The notes beneath the pieces were generated by a model that ran no database searches, had not been told where the DNA came from, and saw only the letters and a program-made list of their open reading frames with translations. A stretch of 64,000 bases of DNA, taken from Bacillus sp. JCM 19041. Lineage in GTDB: Bacteria > Bacillota > Bacilli > Bacillales > Bacillaceae_D. Below are positions 16,956-27,413 of this stretch, one piece after another. Position 1 is the stretch's first letter; every line of letters starts with the position of its first letter. The translations under genes were made by a program, and so were the position numbers. The stretch is taken from the NCBI GenBank assembly GCA_001310375.1, contig BAXC01000007.1, forward strand, positions 1-64,000, read 5' to 3'.

Positions 16956-17905
16956 GTGAATCAATTTAATAAATGGACTTTAGTAGTATTTGGCGTAAGT
17001 GTTTTAAGTTTGGCTGCTTGTGGTGAAAATGAAGACACTGAAGAAAGTCCAACAGGCAAGGGACCGCAACAAGAAGAAACAATTGAATACGAAGCACTTA
17101 ATGGTGTTCAACAAATTCCAGCCAACCCAGAACGTGTTGTACTTTTGTCAGATGTTTATTTCGGTTACTTGCAAGAATTGGATGTTAACGTTATTGCAAC
17201 AACTGACTATGTATTTCAAAGTCCTTTTTTAAATGAGTACACTGATGGCGTTGAAAACTTAGGAGATGGGTCTGCTGTTTCAGTAGAAGAAGTGTTAGCG
17301 TTGGACCCAGATTTAATTATTTCGTACCACAATTCAGAGATTCTTGAGCAACTAGAAGATATCACAACAACAGTAGCAGTAGATTATGCAACACTTGGCT
17401 ATAAAGAACAGTTAATGGAATTTGGAGAGATGTTTGGACGTCAAGATCAAGCAGCGGAATGGATTGATAACTGGGAAAGTCAGATCGATGAATTAAAGCC
17501 AGATGTTCAAGCAGCAGTGGTGATCGAACAATCTCTATTATGCAACCGACAGAAAGCGATGTTTGATTTATATGGAAATGGATGGGGGCGTGGTGGAGAG
17601 ATCCTGTATGAGGAATTAGAGCTGATGATGCTTCAGAGGTTGAGGAAAAAGTAGGGAGCGATGGCTACAATCAATTGCAATTAGAAACGGTCCCACAATT
17701 TGCTGGTGATTATATTCTTACGGCTCCTTGGACTCCGAATCTGGATGGTGAATTTTTGTATGGAAGCTCTATTTGGGAAGGTCTTGATGCAGTAGAAAAT
17801 GGTAGGGTATTTGAAATGGATCCAATCGGCTATTATTTTAATGATCCATTATCTGTTGAACAGCATTTAGAAGAAATAACGTCATTTTTATTAGAAAATA
17901 ATTAA
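16956..17905 (+). CDS. Iron-siderophore ABC transporter substrate-binding lipoprotein
   Basis: About 316 residues after repair. The lipobox LSLAAC (Cys about residue 22) is followed by an acidic linker and a FecB/FhuD-type periplasmic-binding fold (NPERVVLLSD, DPDLIISY, NGWGRGGEILYEELG, DPIGYYFNDPLSVEQ). It captures a ferric siderophore at the outer face of the membrane. A Fur box lies upstream. No permease or ATPase gene follows, so it depends on transporter parts encoded elsewhere. The frame breaks at about 17520 (GGG to GG), 17563 (one extra A) and 17645 (GG to G); repair recovers the TISIMQPTE and ELGADD motifs. Confidence 0.85.
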
Positions 17906-17914
17906 TAAATTGAG

Positions 17915-17943
17915 GCTAGCGAGCAGGGATCGCTAGCTTTTTC
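17915..17943 (+). terminator. Terminator after the siderophore-binding gene
   Basis: Stem GCTAGCGA / TCGCTAGC, loop GCAGGGA, followed by TTTTT. Confidence 0.8.
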
Positions 17944-17984
17944 GCTAATTTTAAAAAGAAGATTTTTTTGGAAGGGGATAACGA

Positions 17985-18803
17985 ATGATCGTTTCAGCGG
18001 AGTGGTTGTACAGTCGTAGAGAAGAAGTGGTAATACTAGATGCACGCCATGATTTGATGGACGAGGAAAAAGGAAGAAGGAGTTATGAGGCGGAACATAT
18101 ACCGGGCGCTATCTTTATTGACATGGCTAATGAAATGTCAGATAGATCGTTGAACTATGGAGGTCGCTATCCGATGCCTTCGATTAAACGCATTGCGCAA
18201 GTGTTTGGTAGTAAAGGAATAAATGAGACGACGGATGTTGTCATTTATGACGGCAATAGCGGTGGAATGGCAGCTGCAAGAGCTTGGTGGATGCTATCTT
18301 ACATCGGGAATCAACGAGCTGCCATTCTTGATGGAGGACTTAAAGATTGGAAAAACAAAGGGTATCCGACCGATACCAAGATTCCAGAACAAACAACCGT
18401 TCATTTTCAACCAAGTGTCAATCATTCTTTTATCGCAAAAGCAGAGGATGTTTATGAGCGGCTAGGGGACGCGATCTTAATCGATGCCCGTTCCGCAGAT
18501 CGTTTTGTTGGTGTAAGTGAGCTACTTGATGCAAAAGCTGGTCATATTCCAGGTGCACTCAACTATTTTTGGAAAGACGTTTTAACCGAAACAGGAAAAT
18601 GGAAAGATGAAGCTCAACTTCAGCATCATTTTAAAGATTTATCTAAAGAGAAAGAACTGATTGTATATTGTGGGTCCGGTATCTCTGCGTGTCCTAATGT
18701 AATTGCTCTTCTAAAGGCTGGTTATACGAATGTGAAGCTATATCCTGGCAGTTGGAGCGATTGGATTACTCATGAGAAATATCCTGTTACAAAAGGAGAT
18801 TAG
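17985..18803 (+). CDS. Sulfurtransferase with two rhodanese domains
   Basis: 272 residues with tandem rhodanese domains, the size of thiosulfate/3-mercaptopyruvate sulfurtransferases. The N-terminal inactive domain spans about 1-130 and includes DARHDLMDEEKGR, HIPGAIFIDM and VVIYDGNSG; the C-terminal catalytic domain spans about 145-270. The active-site loop is YCGSGISAC, with the persulfide-forming Cys first; the CGSGI(S/T)A form is typical of the thiosulfate/mercaptopyruvate type. The SD GAAGGGGATAACG precedes the ATG. The frame is intact. It is probably transcribed alone. Confidence 0.88.
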   Translation: MIVSAEWLYSRREEVVILDARHDLMDEEKGRRSYEAEHIPGAIFIDMANEMSDRSLNYGGRYPMPSIKRIAQVFGSKGINETTDVVIYDGNSGGMAAARAWWMLSYIGNQRAAILDGGLKDWKNKGYPTDTKIPEQTTVHFQPSVNHSFIAKAEDVYERLGDAILIDARSADRFVGVSELLDAKAGHIPGALNYFWKDVLTETGKWKDEAQLQHHFKDLSKEKELIVYCGSGISACPNVIALLKAGYTNVKLYPGSWSDWITHEKYPVTKGD

Positions 18804-18935
18804 GGGGATGGGCGTTTTGTTTCTTGCAAGCGATTTATTCTTTCTGGACTTATGGTAGAGAAATAACCTTTAAAGAAGAAAGAGATCATGTATTTCAACT
18901 TTTTTGACAGATTGTTATACTAGAAGAAAAGGCTC

Positions 18936-20120
18936 TTGTATGAGGCCATACAGAAAGCTGGTGAGATTGTGCCCGATGCGTACAATCAGTTTTTACATCA
19001 AACGTTTCCTTCACTTGATGCATTTGTAGAAGGGTTAGGTGAATTACTTGCCTGTCCTATCACGGTAGAAGACAGTCATCATCATTTGCTCGCTTATTCT
19101 GAACATGGTGAAGGGACTGACCCAGCGCGAATATCAACAATTATTGGTCGGAAAGTTCCGACTGAACTGATTCATCGCTTTTGGAAAGATGGAGTCATGA
19201 CGAAGTTAAATCAATCGCCTGAACCAGTTTTTGATTTCAGAAATTCCTGAAGTTGGACTTGGAAGAAGAGTAGCCCTTTCGGTTCGAAATGCAGAACAGG
19301 CCACCATCGGGTATATTTGGGTCTCCGAAACAGCCCGCAGACTGACCGTTTATGAGCAACAGTGGTTAAAGCAGGCGGCAAAAAAGACAGCAGGGTTGTT
19401 AGATAAAACAACGGCGAAGCAATTAAATGCATCTAATGATGAACGATTATGGAGGATTCTAACAAATACATATCGGGATAGTGATGTTCCTAAAGGGGCT
19501 TTAGATGAGGATGTAGATTGCTGTATTTGCTTGATTGATGTTTCTACACAATTAGATGAACGACCCGCCTTCCAAGAAGTTATGCAAGAAATTACACCAG
19601 TATCTATGTTTGAAGGACAATCGATTGTCGGTTTTATATTTGGTCAAAACGTGATTGATTTAGTTTCGCTTTTGTCTAATAAGCTCCCGTCGTCAGCGTT
19701 GATAGCCTGTGGAAATGTGCAGCGATCAATTGACGGTGCTGTGAAGTCTTTTGAACAAGCTACAAAAATGATCCAGTTGAAAAAGAAGTATTACGTAGAT
19801 TTACAAAAAGCTGTCTTTTATTACGAAGCGGTGGGTTAAGATATGCCCAAGCGTTAGAAGAGAAAGCGTCTTTTGTTAGTGACCATCCAGCTATTTTCAT
19901 TTTAGAGCGGTACGACACGTTAAATCAAGCGAGTTTGCTCCCTGCACTTCAGATGTACATTTTGAACGACGGCCACTTGAAAACAACGGCAAAAGAATTA
20001 CATATACATACTAATTCCTTACAATACCGTTTAAAGCGCATTGCCGATTTGACAAAATTGCGCTTAAGAGATCCAGTTGAACGAATTGGTTTGTATTTAG
20101 ATTTTAAACGTAGAAAATAG
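18936..20120 (+). CDS. adeR: PucR-family regulator, AdeR-like activator of ald
   Basis: About 394 residues after repair. A sensory N-terminal region (residues 1-140, LACPITVEDSHHHLLAYSEHG) and a GGDEF-like central region lead to a C-terminal PucR helix-turn-helix: DGHLKTTAKELHIHTNSLQYRLKRIADL. In B. subtilis AdeR lies next to ald and activates it in response to alanine; the same arrangement here supports the name. The TTG start at 18936 has the SD AAAAGG. The frame breaks at about 19227 (one base too many in a T run) and at about 19838 (GGGG to GGG); repairs give ISEIPEVGLG and YEAVGLRYAQALEE. Confidence 0.75.
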
Positions 20121-20159
20121 TCTTTGTGTGAGTAGCACAAATTGATTCTGTTATTTTCA

Positions 20160-20210
20160 GGATACTTACCTAAAGATACTGTTGACTATTCTGGATATAC
20201 TAGCAATAAG
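20160..20210 (+). promoter_or_regulatory. Repeated GATACT-like motifs before ald
   Basis: GGATACT (20160), AGATACT (20174) and GGATATACT (20191) occur within 40 bases of the ald upstream region. TATACT may be the -10 element. The spacing suggests possible AdeR half-sites, but this is a weak visual pattern. Confidence 0.25.
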
Positions 20211-20233
20211 AAAAAGAATAGGAGGCGATTCTT

Positions 20234-21353
20234 GTGATAGTAGGAATTCCAAAAGAAATAAAAAGTTATGAGAACCGAGTCGCCATTACGCCTGCAGGAG
20301 TTGTATTGCTTACAGAAAGCGGGCATCAAGTTTTGGTTGAACAAGAGGCTGGAAGTGGAAGTGGCTTTTCTAATGAAGAGTATAAATCAGCGGGTGCTCA
20401 TATCGTAGAAAATGCAAAGGATGTCTGGCAAAGTCGGATATGATAATGAAAGTAAAAGAACCTCTTGCATCAGAGTACGCGTATTTTAGACAAGGATTAA
20501 TTTTATTTACTTACCTACACTTAGCAGCAGAAGCAGAATTAACGGCTGCACTTCTAGAAAAAGGCGTAACTGCGATCGCTTATGAGACTGTTGAACAAAA
20601 TAGAACGTTGCCGCTTCTTACGCCAATGAGTGAAGTAGCGGGTAGAATGGCTACGCAAATCGGGCTCAATTTTTAGAAAAAACACACGGTGGAAAAGGAG
20701 TACTTCTTTCTGGTGTTCCTGGTGTGAAAAGAGCAAAAGTGGCAATTATTGGTGGTGGAGTGGTTGGAACTAATGCGACCAAAATGGCAATTGGACTAGG
20801 TGCAAATGTCACGTTGCTAGATGTTAGTGCTCAACGTTTACGTCAGCTCGATGATCAATTTGGAAACGATATTCAAACAATGATGTCGAATTCATTAAAC
20901 ATAGCAGTTGCCGTAGCAGAAGCTGATCTTGTAATTGGAGCCGTATTAATCCCTGGAGCAAGGGCACCGAGGCTTGTAACAGAAGAGATGATTAAGAGCA
21001 TGGGAGCGGGAAGTGTTGTAGTAGACGTGGCAGTTGATCAAGGTGGCATTATTGAAACTGCCAACCGAGTGACAACACATGATGTGCCAACTTATACAAA
21101 ACACGGGGTAATTCACTACGCTGTAGCCAATATGCCTGGAGCTGTTCCAAGAACATCAACAATAGCGCTAACAAATGTTACGATTCCGTTTGCTTTGCAA
21201 ATAGCTAATAAAGGTGTGAAAGCGGCTTTAACTGAAAACATAGCTCTTGCAAAAGGTTTAAACACAGCAGGTGGATATGTCACATATGAAGCAGTTGCTC
21301 GTGACTTGTCACTTTCTTACCGTCATATGGAAGATGCTTTATCAGGATTGTAA
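20234..21353 (+). CDS. ald: Alanine dehydrogenase
   Basis: About 373 residues after repair, the usual length. It catalyses NAD-dependent oxidative deamination of L-alanine to pyruvate and ammonia in the cytosol. Motifs are the N-terminal [20 protein letters not shown], the substrate-binding MIMKVKEPL (active Lys), the active-site His in [12 protein letters not shown], the Rossmann loop [25 protein letters not shown] and the C-terminal [16 protein letters not shown]. The GTG start has the SD AGGAGGCG. The frame breaks at about 20433 (one missing G or C in GTCGG) and 20666 (GGGG to GGG). The upstream AdeR-like gene is the probable activator. Confidence 0.93.
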
Positions 21354-21356
21354 TAA

Positions 21357-21396
21357 ACAAAAGACCTTGCCATCAACAATGAGGGCAAGGTCTTTT
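21357..21396 (+). terminator. Terminator after ald
   Basis: Stem AAAAGACCTTGCC / GGGCAAGGTCTTTT with a 10-nt loop. It overlaps the end of the convergent lactonase gene region and may serve both strands. Confidence 0.85.
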
Positions 21397-21398
21397 CG

Positions 21399-22452
21399 TT
21401 AAATGGATTCTTGAACAAATGTCACGCATACAGGATGAGGAACGTCAATTTGCGATTCTTTAAGAGTTAGTTTCCAGTTTCAATATCTCGAGCATAAACA
21501 GTTAAATTACCTGTTTCTTGATTAGATGCCACCATAACGCTTTCTGAAGGGTCTAGATGAAAGTCTCTTGGCCAAGTTCCTTCTGTACTAATAATCTCCA
21601 CGGGGGATAGTTCGCCAGAATACTGGTTAACAAGAAAAGTGGCAATAGAATCATGGCCACGGTTACCAACATAAACATGTTTCCCATCCTTCGTTATATG
21701 AATTGCGCTACCTTGGCTTAAGTCATCATATCCTTCAGGAAGAGTAGGGATGATTTGTAGCTCTGATAACTCTCCTAACTCCTCGTTGAAGCGACATACA
21801 ATGACCTCATTAGATAATTCAGTCATGATGTAGGCATATGGCTCCGTTGGGTGAAAGGCAATATGGCGTGGACCTGACCCAGGAGTTGCTTTGAATGTGA
21901 AGTGGTGTATAAGTTTTCCTTGTTCTATGCGATATAAGATGACCTCATCGGTCCCTAAGTCAACGGCAACAGCAAACTTTTCATTAGGAGTAAAGCCAGC
22001 AAAGTGTGCGTGGGCTTTTTCTTGTCGATCCTTATTTGGGCCGCTGCTTGATGTTCAGCTATTGAGGTGATGCCATTAATAGACCCGTCTTCATGTAATG
22101 AAAAAGCAGTAATAACACCGCTATGATAATTAGCAGTTAATGCTTGTCTTTGAGCAGTATCAACACTGATATGACAAGGACCACCGTCAGCCGTTCTTTC
22201 TTTGTTTTTGAAAGTGAGTTCTCCACTTTGTTTATCAATAGAGAATGCGCTAATACCACCTGCTTCTGCTTCTTTCATGACAGAATAAAGGAATTGATCG
22301 TCCTTGCTAATTGTTAAGTATGTAGGATCTCTTAATTCTGCAACTGGTTGAATGTCACTCACTGTATGTGACTCTGAATCCAACATAAAGGAATAAATTC
22401 CTTTGCTATCTCCTTTTGTATAAGTGCCAATGAACCCACGATATTTAGCCAT
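21399..22452 (-). CDS. Lactonase-family seven-bladed beta-propeller protein
   Basis: About 351 residues after repair, as in the Lactonase/YkgB family (6-phosphogluconolactonase Pgl type). Motifs are the N-terminal YRGFIGTYTKGDSKGIYSF, KAHAHFAGFTPNEKF, GSGPRHIAFHP and WPRDFHLDPSESVMVASNQETGNLTVY. It may hydrolyse 6-phosphogluconolactone, but many members have unknown substrates. The frame breaks at about 22057 (GG to G, minus strand) and 21475 (one missing C or A); repairs extend the C-terminus to a TAA at 21399. ATG 22452 gives the family start MAKYRG; ATG 22458 is closer to the SD. Confidence 0.82.
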
Positions 22453-22505
22453 AATCATACACTTCCTTTTTTAATGTTTATGTTTAGTATACCTGAAAAA
22501 TAAGA

Positions 22506-23413
22506 TCACGCACTGATCTTTCCTCGCTGTTTGCGATGTCCAATTAATCGTGATGAAGTAAAGATAATTAGACCGATCCAAATAAAGAAGAAAGCAAGAA
22601 ATTGTGCTTTAGTAAATGGTTCATGAAAAACAAAGATGCCTAAAATTAGCATGCATGTCGGTGCAATGTATTGCAAGAAACCAATTAATGAAAAGGAGAT
22701 TCTTCTAGCACCATATGAAAAAAGGATGAGAGGAATAGCCGTGACTACACCAGCACCAAAGAGTAGGGCCATTGTAGACAATTCAAATTGGAAAAATGAA
22801 TAAGGTGAAATGAAACTTAAATAAATGAAAGCAAAGGGCATAACTAAAAGTGTTTCAATAAGTAAACCACCTGTGGCCGATAACGGAACAGAACGTTTAA
22901 TAAAACCATACAAACAAAATGATAACGCCATGCCAAAAGACGCCACGGGATATACCCGCTTAATAAAATTAAAATACTTACACCGATAACGGCTGATGTT
23001 AAGGCGAGTTTTTCTGGACTGGTAAGTTTCTCTTTTAGGAAAAATGTCGCTAATACTACATTTAGGAGAGGATTGATATAGTAACCTAAACTTGCATCAA
23101 TTACTTTGTCACCACTAACGGCAAAGATAAAAATAAACCAATTTATACTAATTAAAATTGCTGCTAAAGCGATTTTAAAAAATACTGGCCCGTTCGTAAA
23201 GACCCACTTCATCTCATGGCGATAATGCGTTTTTTCACGTGAGAGAGCGATGATTAAAAGCATAAATACGAACGCAAAAGCGATTCTGTACATCAATATA
23301 TCGAACGTAGATATACTTGAAAGTAGCGCCCAATAAAGTGGTAAGAGCCCCCAAATTAAGTATGAACTAAAAGCGGCAGCGATTCCGCTTGTATTTGATT
23401 GCTCCAGTTGCAT
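22506..23413 (-). CDS. rarD: EamA/RarD-type membrane transporter
   Basis: About 302 residues after repair, with ten predicted membrane segments. The sequence begins GIAAAFSSYLIWGLLPLYW, typical of RarD, followed by the two EamA repeats. RarD members are proposed metabolite exporters; the name derives from a chloramphenicol-sensitivity phenotype and says little about substrate. The SD GGGGAGACC precedes the ATG. The frame breaks at about 22944 (GGG to GG, minus strand); repair joins the halves as SGYIPWASFGMALSF. Confidence 0.85.
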
Positions 23414-23467
23414 AGTGGTCTCCCCAGTTCTTTTTATTTCTAGTGTACCTTATTTACTTGTTAATTC

Positions 23468-23520
23468 GTAGTACGAGAATATGATTCTTATACGACGTAT
23501 TCCTTGAAATGGCGTACTAC
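23468..23520. repeat. Inverted repeat GTAGTACG...CGTACTAC
   Basis: GTAGTACG (23468-23475) and CGTACTAC (23513-23520) are perfect inverted copies separated by 37 nt, lying between divergent rarD and dppA. It may be a pair of operator half-sites; function unknown. Confidence 0.35.
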
Positions 23521-23592
23521 ATTTAGAGGTATTAGGCATATAGTGTACAGGGGTTTTTAAGACAAAGTATGTAAGGGCGAGGTTACATTATT

Positions 23593-23618
23593 CTGCAAAA
23601 AGTTTGTTGATTTTGCAG
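23593..23618 (+). promoter_or_regulatory. Perfect inverted repeat upstream of the dpp operon
   Basis: CTGCAAAA (23593-23600) and TTTTGCAG (23611-23618) form an 8-bp inverted repeat with a 10-nt spacer, 80 nt before dppA. It could be an operator for the operon or a hairpin in its leader. It lacks the AATTTTCNGAAAATT pattern of CodY sites. Confidence 0.4.
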
Positions 23619-23697
23619 GATATTCAGGTCTGTATTACGAATACGAACTCATTCAACGAATTTACAAAAAAGTAAAAAAGAAAAAAGAAGGTGTGTC

Positions 23698-24519
23698 ATG
23701 AAGATATATACCTCCACTGATATGGAAGGGATATCAGGGTTAGTCGACCGTCAATTTGTCACTCCTGGTGAACGTTTTTATGCTAGGGGACAGCAACTAA
23801 TGACTGACGAAGTTAATTATGTAGCAGAATCTGCTTTCAATTTTGGTTGTAAAGAATTTATTGTTAACGATGCTCATGGGAAGATGAATAACTTACTTAT
23901 TGAAAAGGTACACGGTGATATTAAGTTAGTCTCTGGGGAGGTAAAGCCGTATTCAATGATGCAAGGAATTGACCATTCGTTTGATGGGGCATTTTTTCTC
24001 GGTTACCATGCCAGAGCATCAACTCCAGGCGTAATGAGTCATACGATGATTTTTGGTGTAAGGTCTATGTGGCTTGACGATCATGAAATCGGAGAAATGG
24101 GTTTTAATGCTTATTTAGCAGGTTATTATAATGTGCCAATCTTATTAGTAGCTGGAGATGATGCGACTTGTAGAGAAGCAGAAGCACTTGTACCAGGAGT
24201 CGCTACTGCTTGTGTGAAAGTGGCCCAATCTCGCTCATCCGCGATTTGTTTGACTCCTGATAATAGCAAGGCTCTCTTACAAGAGAAAACACAAGATGCC
24301 TTGAGGAAAGTAGCAAAAGTGAATCCGCTTCGGGCAAGTGACAAACCAACGTTACATATTGAGTTCGCCAATTATGGCCAAGCCGAATGGGCTGCATTAA
24401 TGCCTGGTGCTGAAATTGAAAAAGGAACAACAGTGAAGTTTACTGCTCGAGATGTGAAGGAGGCTTATCAGGCGATGCTTGTTATGACAGAACTCGCGAT
24501 GCAAACAACGTTCTGCTAG
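23698..24519 (+). CDS. dppA: D-aminopeptidase DppA (M55)
   Basis: A 273-residue M55 peptidase, full length. DppA releases N-terminal D-amino acids, preferring D-Ala-D-Ala, and works with the transporter encoded downstream. Zn-site motifs are STDMEGISG (residues 5-13, Asp and Glu ligands), NDAHGKMNN (His), FLGYHA and MSHTMIFGVR. The SD AAAAGAAGG precedes the ATG. It is the first gene of a dppABCDE-ykf type operon that ends near 31967. The intergenic gap to dppB is 16 bp. Confidence 0.93.
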   Translation: MKIYTSTDMEGISGLVDRQFVTPGERFYARGQQLMTDEVNYVAESAFNFGCKEFIVNDAHGKMNNLLIEKVHGDIKLVSGEVKPYSMMQGIDHSFDGAFFLGYHARASTPGVMSHTMIFGVRSMWLDDHEIGEMGFNAYLAGYYNVPILLVAGDDATCREAEALVPGVATACVKVAQSRSSAICLTPDNSKALLQEKTQDALRKVAKVNPLRASDKPTLHIEFANYGQAEWAALMPGAEIEKGTTVKFTARDVKEAYQAMLVMTELAMQTTFC

Positions 24520-24535
24520 AAAGAGGCGAGAGAAA

Positions 24536-25458
24536 ATGCTGAAATATGTAAGCAAACGATTTTTAGCGATGCTTGTCACCTTATGGATAATAATTACTGC
24601 TACTTTTACACTTATGCATGCGGTACCTGGTTCTCCTCTAAACAGTGAACGAACAACAAATGAAACCATTCGAGCAAATTTAGAAGCGTACTTCGGACTA
24701 GATCAGCCACCGTTGATCCAATACTTCGAATACTTAAAGTCCTTGCTACAAGCTGATTTTGGTCCATCTATTGCACAGCAAGGTGTTTCTGTGAATGACT
24801 TAATTTCTCGTGGTTTTCCAGTTTCCCTTGAACTTGGCTCTATGCTCTTGGTATTGCTCTCGTTACTGGAATAACACTTGGAGTACTCTCTGCTTTAAGA
24901 CGAAATGGATTCATTGACTATACATTAATGACGCTTGCTGTACTCGGATTATCAATTCCTAATTTTATTTTGGCTGCGCTTCTAATTAATACATTTAAAG
25001 ATTATTTGCCCATTGCACTGTGGCAAAGCTGGGAGCATATGATTTTACCTGTGTTTGCATTGGCAACTTCTCCGATGGCAATCATAGCGAGGCTTACACG
25101 CTCGACCATGGTAGATGTACTGACTCAAGATTATATTCGGACTGCTCAAGCGAAAGGGTTATCGCCGTTTACCGTTGTGACAAAACATGCGCTTCGTAAT
25201 GGTTTAATGCCCGTTGTAACAATTATGGGTACGTTAGTAGCTGGGGTACTCACGGGCAGCTTTGTTATTGAAAAGATTTTTGCTATTCCGGGGATAGGGC
25301 GTTATTTTGTTGAAGGTATAAACAATAGAGATTATCCCGTTATTATGGGAACTACAATATTCTATAGTGCGATTCTTCTTGTTATGCTGTTTATCGTTGA
25401 TGTTATCTATGGTTTCCTCGACCCACGAATTAGGTTGCACAAGAAGGAGGGGGAGTAG
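24536..25458 (+). CDS. dppB: Peptide ABC transporter permease DppB
   Basis: About 307 residues after repair; a BPD_transp_1 permease with six membrane segments. It starts MLKYVSKRFLAMLVTLWIIITATF and has the large extracellular loop typical of DppB/OppB (NSERTTNETIRANLEAYFGLDQPP). The EAA-like loop is QDYIRTAQAKGL. With DppC it forms the channel for di/tripeptides. The frame breaks at about 24843 (ATGGCTC read as ATGCTC); repair gives GSMALGIALVTGITLG. It ends directly at the dppC start. Confidence 0.9.
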
Positions 25459-26399
25459 ATGGCATTACTCAATTCAAATGGAAAGCATGTAGAAGATGAC
25501 TTGTTCAAAAAAGCGTCTTTCCGAGATGAAGCAGAAAAGGTTTCCAGGCCTTCGCTTTCTTATTGGCATTCTGCATGGATTCGGCTTAAACAAAATAAAT
25601 TAGCAATGATAGGGTTATTTACAATGATTGCCTTGACTATTATGGCGGTGATTGGACCTTGGATTACTCCCCACAGCGTTACACTAGGAAACTTGGAAAA
25701 AGTTAATTTACCTCCTTCTACGGAACATTGGTTTGGCACGGATGAACTTGGACGTGATATGTTCTCAAGAACGTGGTATGGAGCTAGAATCTCACTCTTT
25801 GTAGGGTTTGCTGCAGCTTTAATTGATTGCGTGATTGGGATTGTATATGGAGGCGTATCTGGTTATAAGGGAGGACGCACGGATTCCATCATGATGCGCA
25901 TTGTAGAAGTGCTATATGGATTGCCGTATTTATTAATCGTCATCTTGCTGATGGTTATTATGGGGCCAGGTTTAGTGACAATTATTGTCGCATTAACTGT
26001 AACAGGCTGGGTAGGGATGGCGCGAATTGTAAGGGGGCAAGTGCTATCTTTAAAACAGAACGAATATGTTCTAGCCTCAAAAGTATTTGGGGGAAGTACG
26101 TCGCATATTATCAGAAAAAGCTTGCTTCCAAATACAATGGGACCAATTATTATCCAAATGACATTAACCGTTCCATCAGCCATTTTTGCTGAAGCGTTTT
26201 TAAGTTTTCTTGGACTGGGTATTTCAGCGCCTTTTGCGTCGTGGGGATCGCTTGCTAATAATGGACTGTCATCAATTTTGACCGGTCACTGGTGGCGTTT
26301 GTTTTTTCCTGCTTTCTTCATTTCACTAACGATGTTGCATTTAATGTGTTTGGTGATGGACTGCAAGATGCGCTTGATCCAAAAACGAGGGGGCGTTAA
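25459..26399 (+). CDS. dppC: Peptide ABC transporter permease DppC
   Basis: About 313 residues after repair. It has the DppC/OppC N-terminal region (RLKQNKLAMIGLF) and the permease domain with HWFGTDELGRDMFSR and the EAA loop QNEYVLASKVFGGSTSHII. As given, the frame runs on through the C-terminus into dppD and would produce a 645-residue permease-ATPase fusion. One missing base near 26334 explains this: repair gives SLTMLAFNVFGDGLQDALDPKTRGR and a TAA at 26397-26399, just before the dppD ATG. I regard the fusion as an artefact. Confidence 0.88.
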
Positions 26400-26400
26400 T

Positions 26401-27396
26401 ATGCCAATTTTAGAAATAAAAAATCTGCATGTAAATTTTAAAACGTATGGTGGAGAAATTCAAGCGGTACGGGGTGTGAATTTAAAACTAAATAAAGGTG
26501 AAACATTGGCGATTGTTGGAGAGAGTGGATGTGGAAAAAGTGTTACTGCTCAGAGTATTATGAGGCTCTTACCAAAAACGTCGGCGGTAATTAAAGAAGG
26601 AGAGATTCTCTTTAGAGGAGCTGATTTGACGAAACTATCTGATAAAAAAATGCGGAAGATTCAAGGGAATGGCATATCAATGATCTTTCAAGACCCAATG
26701 ACATCATTGAATCCGACTTTAAGTATTGGGACGCAATTAACAGAGGGGATTCGGAAACATACATCAATATCAGCTCCAGCTGCAAATAAAAAAGCATTAG
26801 AGATGCTTGAAATTGTTGGGATAGCCAATGGAAAGGAACGTCTAAAACAATATCCACATGAGTTTAGCGGTGGTATGCGGCAGCGCTTAATGATTGCTAT
26901 GGCTCTTATTTGCGAACCTGATATTTTAATTGCTGATGAACCAACGACAGCATTAGATGTCACGATTCAAGCGCAAATTTTGGCGCTCTTTAAAGAAATT
27001 CAAGCGCGAACAGGCGTCGCAATTATACTGATTACACATGATTTAGGTGTAGTTGCTCAGTTAGCAGATCGAGTACATGTCATGTATGCTGGGAAAATTG
27101 TTGAAACAAGTGATCGGAGGGATCTTTTTTATCATTCTTCACATCCATACACGAAAGGTCTTTTGCAATCGATTCCCCGTCTAGACGATGTTCGCGGAGA
27201 ATTACTACCTATAGGAGGGACGCCACCAGATTTATTTGACCCACCGGCAGGTTGTCCGTTTGCACCACGTTGTGAGTTTGCAATGGACGTCTGTCGTAAC
27301 CATATGCCTGCAGAAACAGCTGTTACCCAAAGTCATACTGCGGCTTGTTGGCTTTTAGATTCACGATCAAAAAATGTTTTTCAAGAATTAGCATAA
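26401..27396 (+). CDS. dppD: Peptide ABC transporter ATPase DppD
   Basis: 331 residues. ABC motifs are Walker [10 protein letters not shown]-loop MIFQDPMTSLNP, signature FSGGMRQR, Walker B ILIADEPTTALDV and the H-loop ITHDLG. The C-terminal oligopeptide/dipeptide extension has the Cys cluster GCPFAPRCEFAMDVC typical of the iron-sulfur-containing DppD/OppD group. It energises uptake through DppBC with the second ATPase encoded at 30964. It starts 1 bp after the repaired dppC stop. Confidence 0.93.
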   Translation: MPILEIKNLHVNFKTYGGEIQAVRGVNLKLNKGETLAIVGESGCGKSVTAQSIMRLLPKTSAVIKEGEILFRGADLTKLSDKKMRKIQGNGISMIFQDPMTSLNPTLSIGTQLTEGIRKHTSISAPAANKKALEMLEIVGIANGKERLKQYPHEFSGGMRQRLMIAMALICEPDILIADEPTTALDVTIQAQILALFKEIQARTGVAIILITHDLGVVAQLADRVHVMYAGKIVETSDRRDLFYHSSHPYTKGLLQSIPRLDDVRGELLPIGGTPPDLFDPPAGCPFAPRCEFAMDVCRNHMPAETAVTQSHTAACWLLDSRSKNVFQELA

Positions 27397-27413
27397 GAGA
27401 AGGGGGAACGTAC

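Noticed and set aside
20234..21353. Programmed frameshifting in ald
   Set aside because: There are two breaks with no slippery heptamer or downstream pseudoknot, and the same run-length pattern occurs in dozens of unrelated genes.
24126..24669. Minus-strand frames over dppA and dppB
   Set aside because: Shadows of conserved M55 and permease sequences, no SD.
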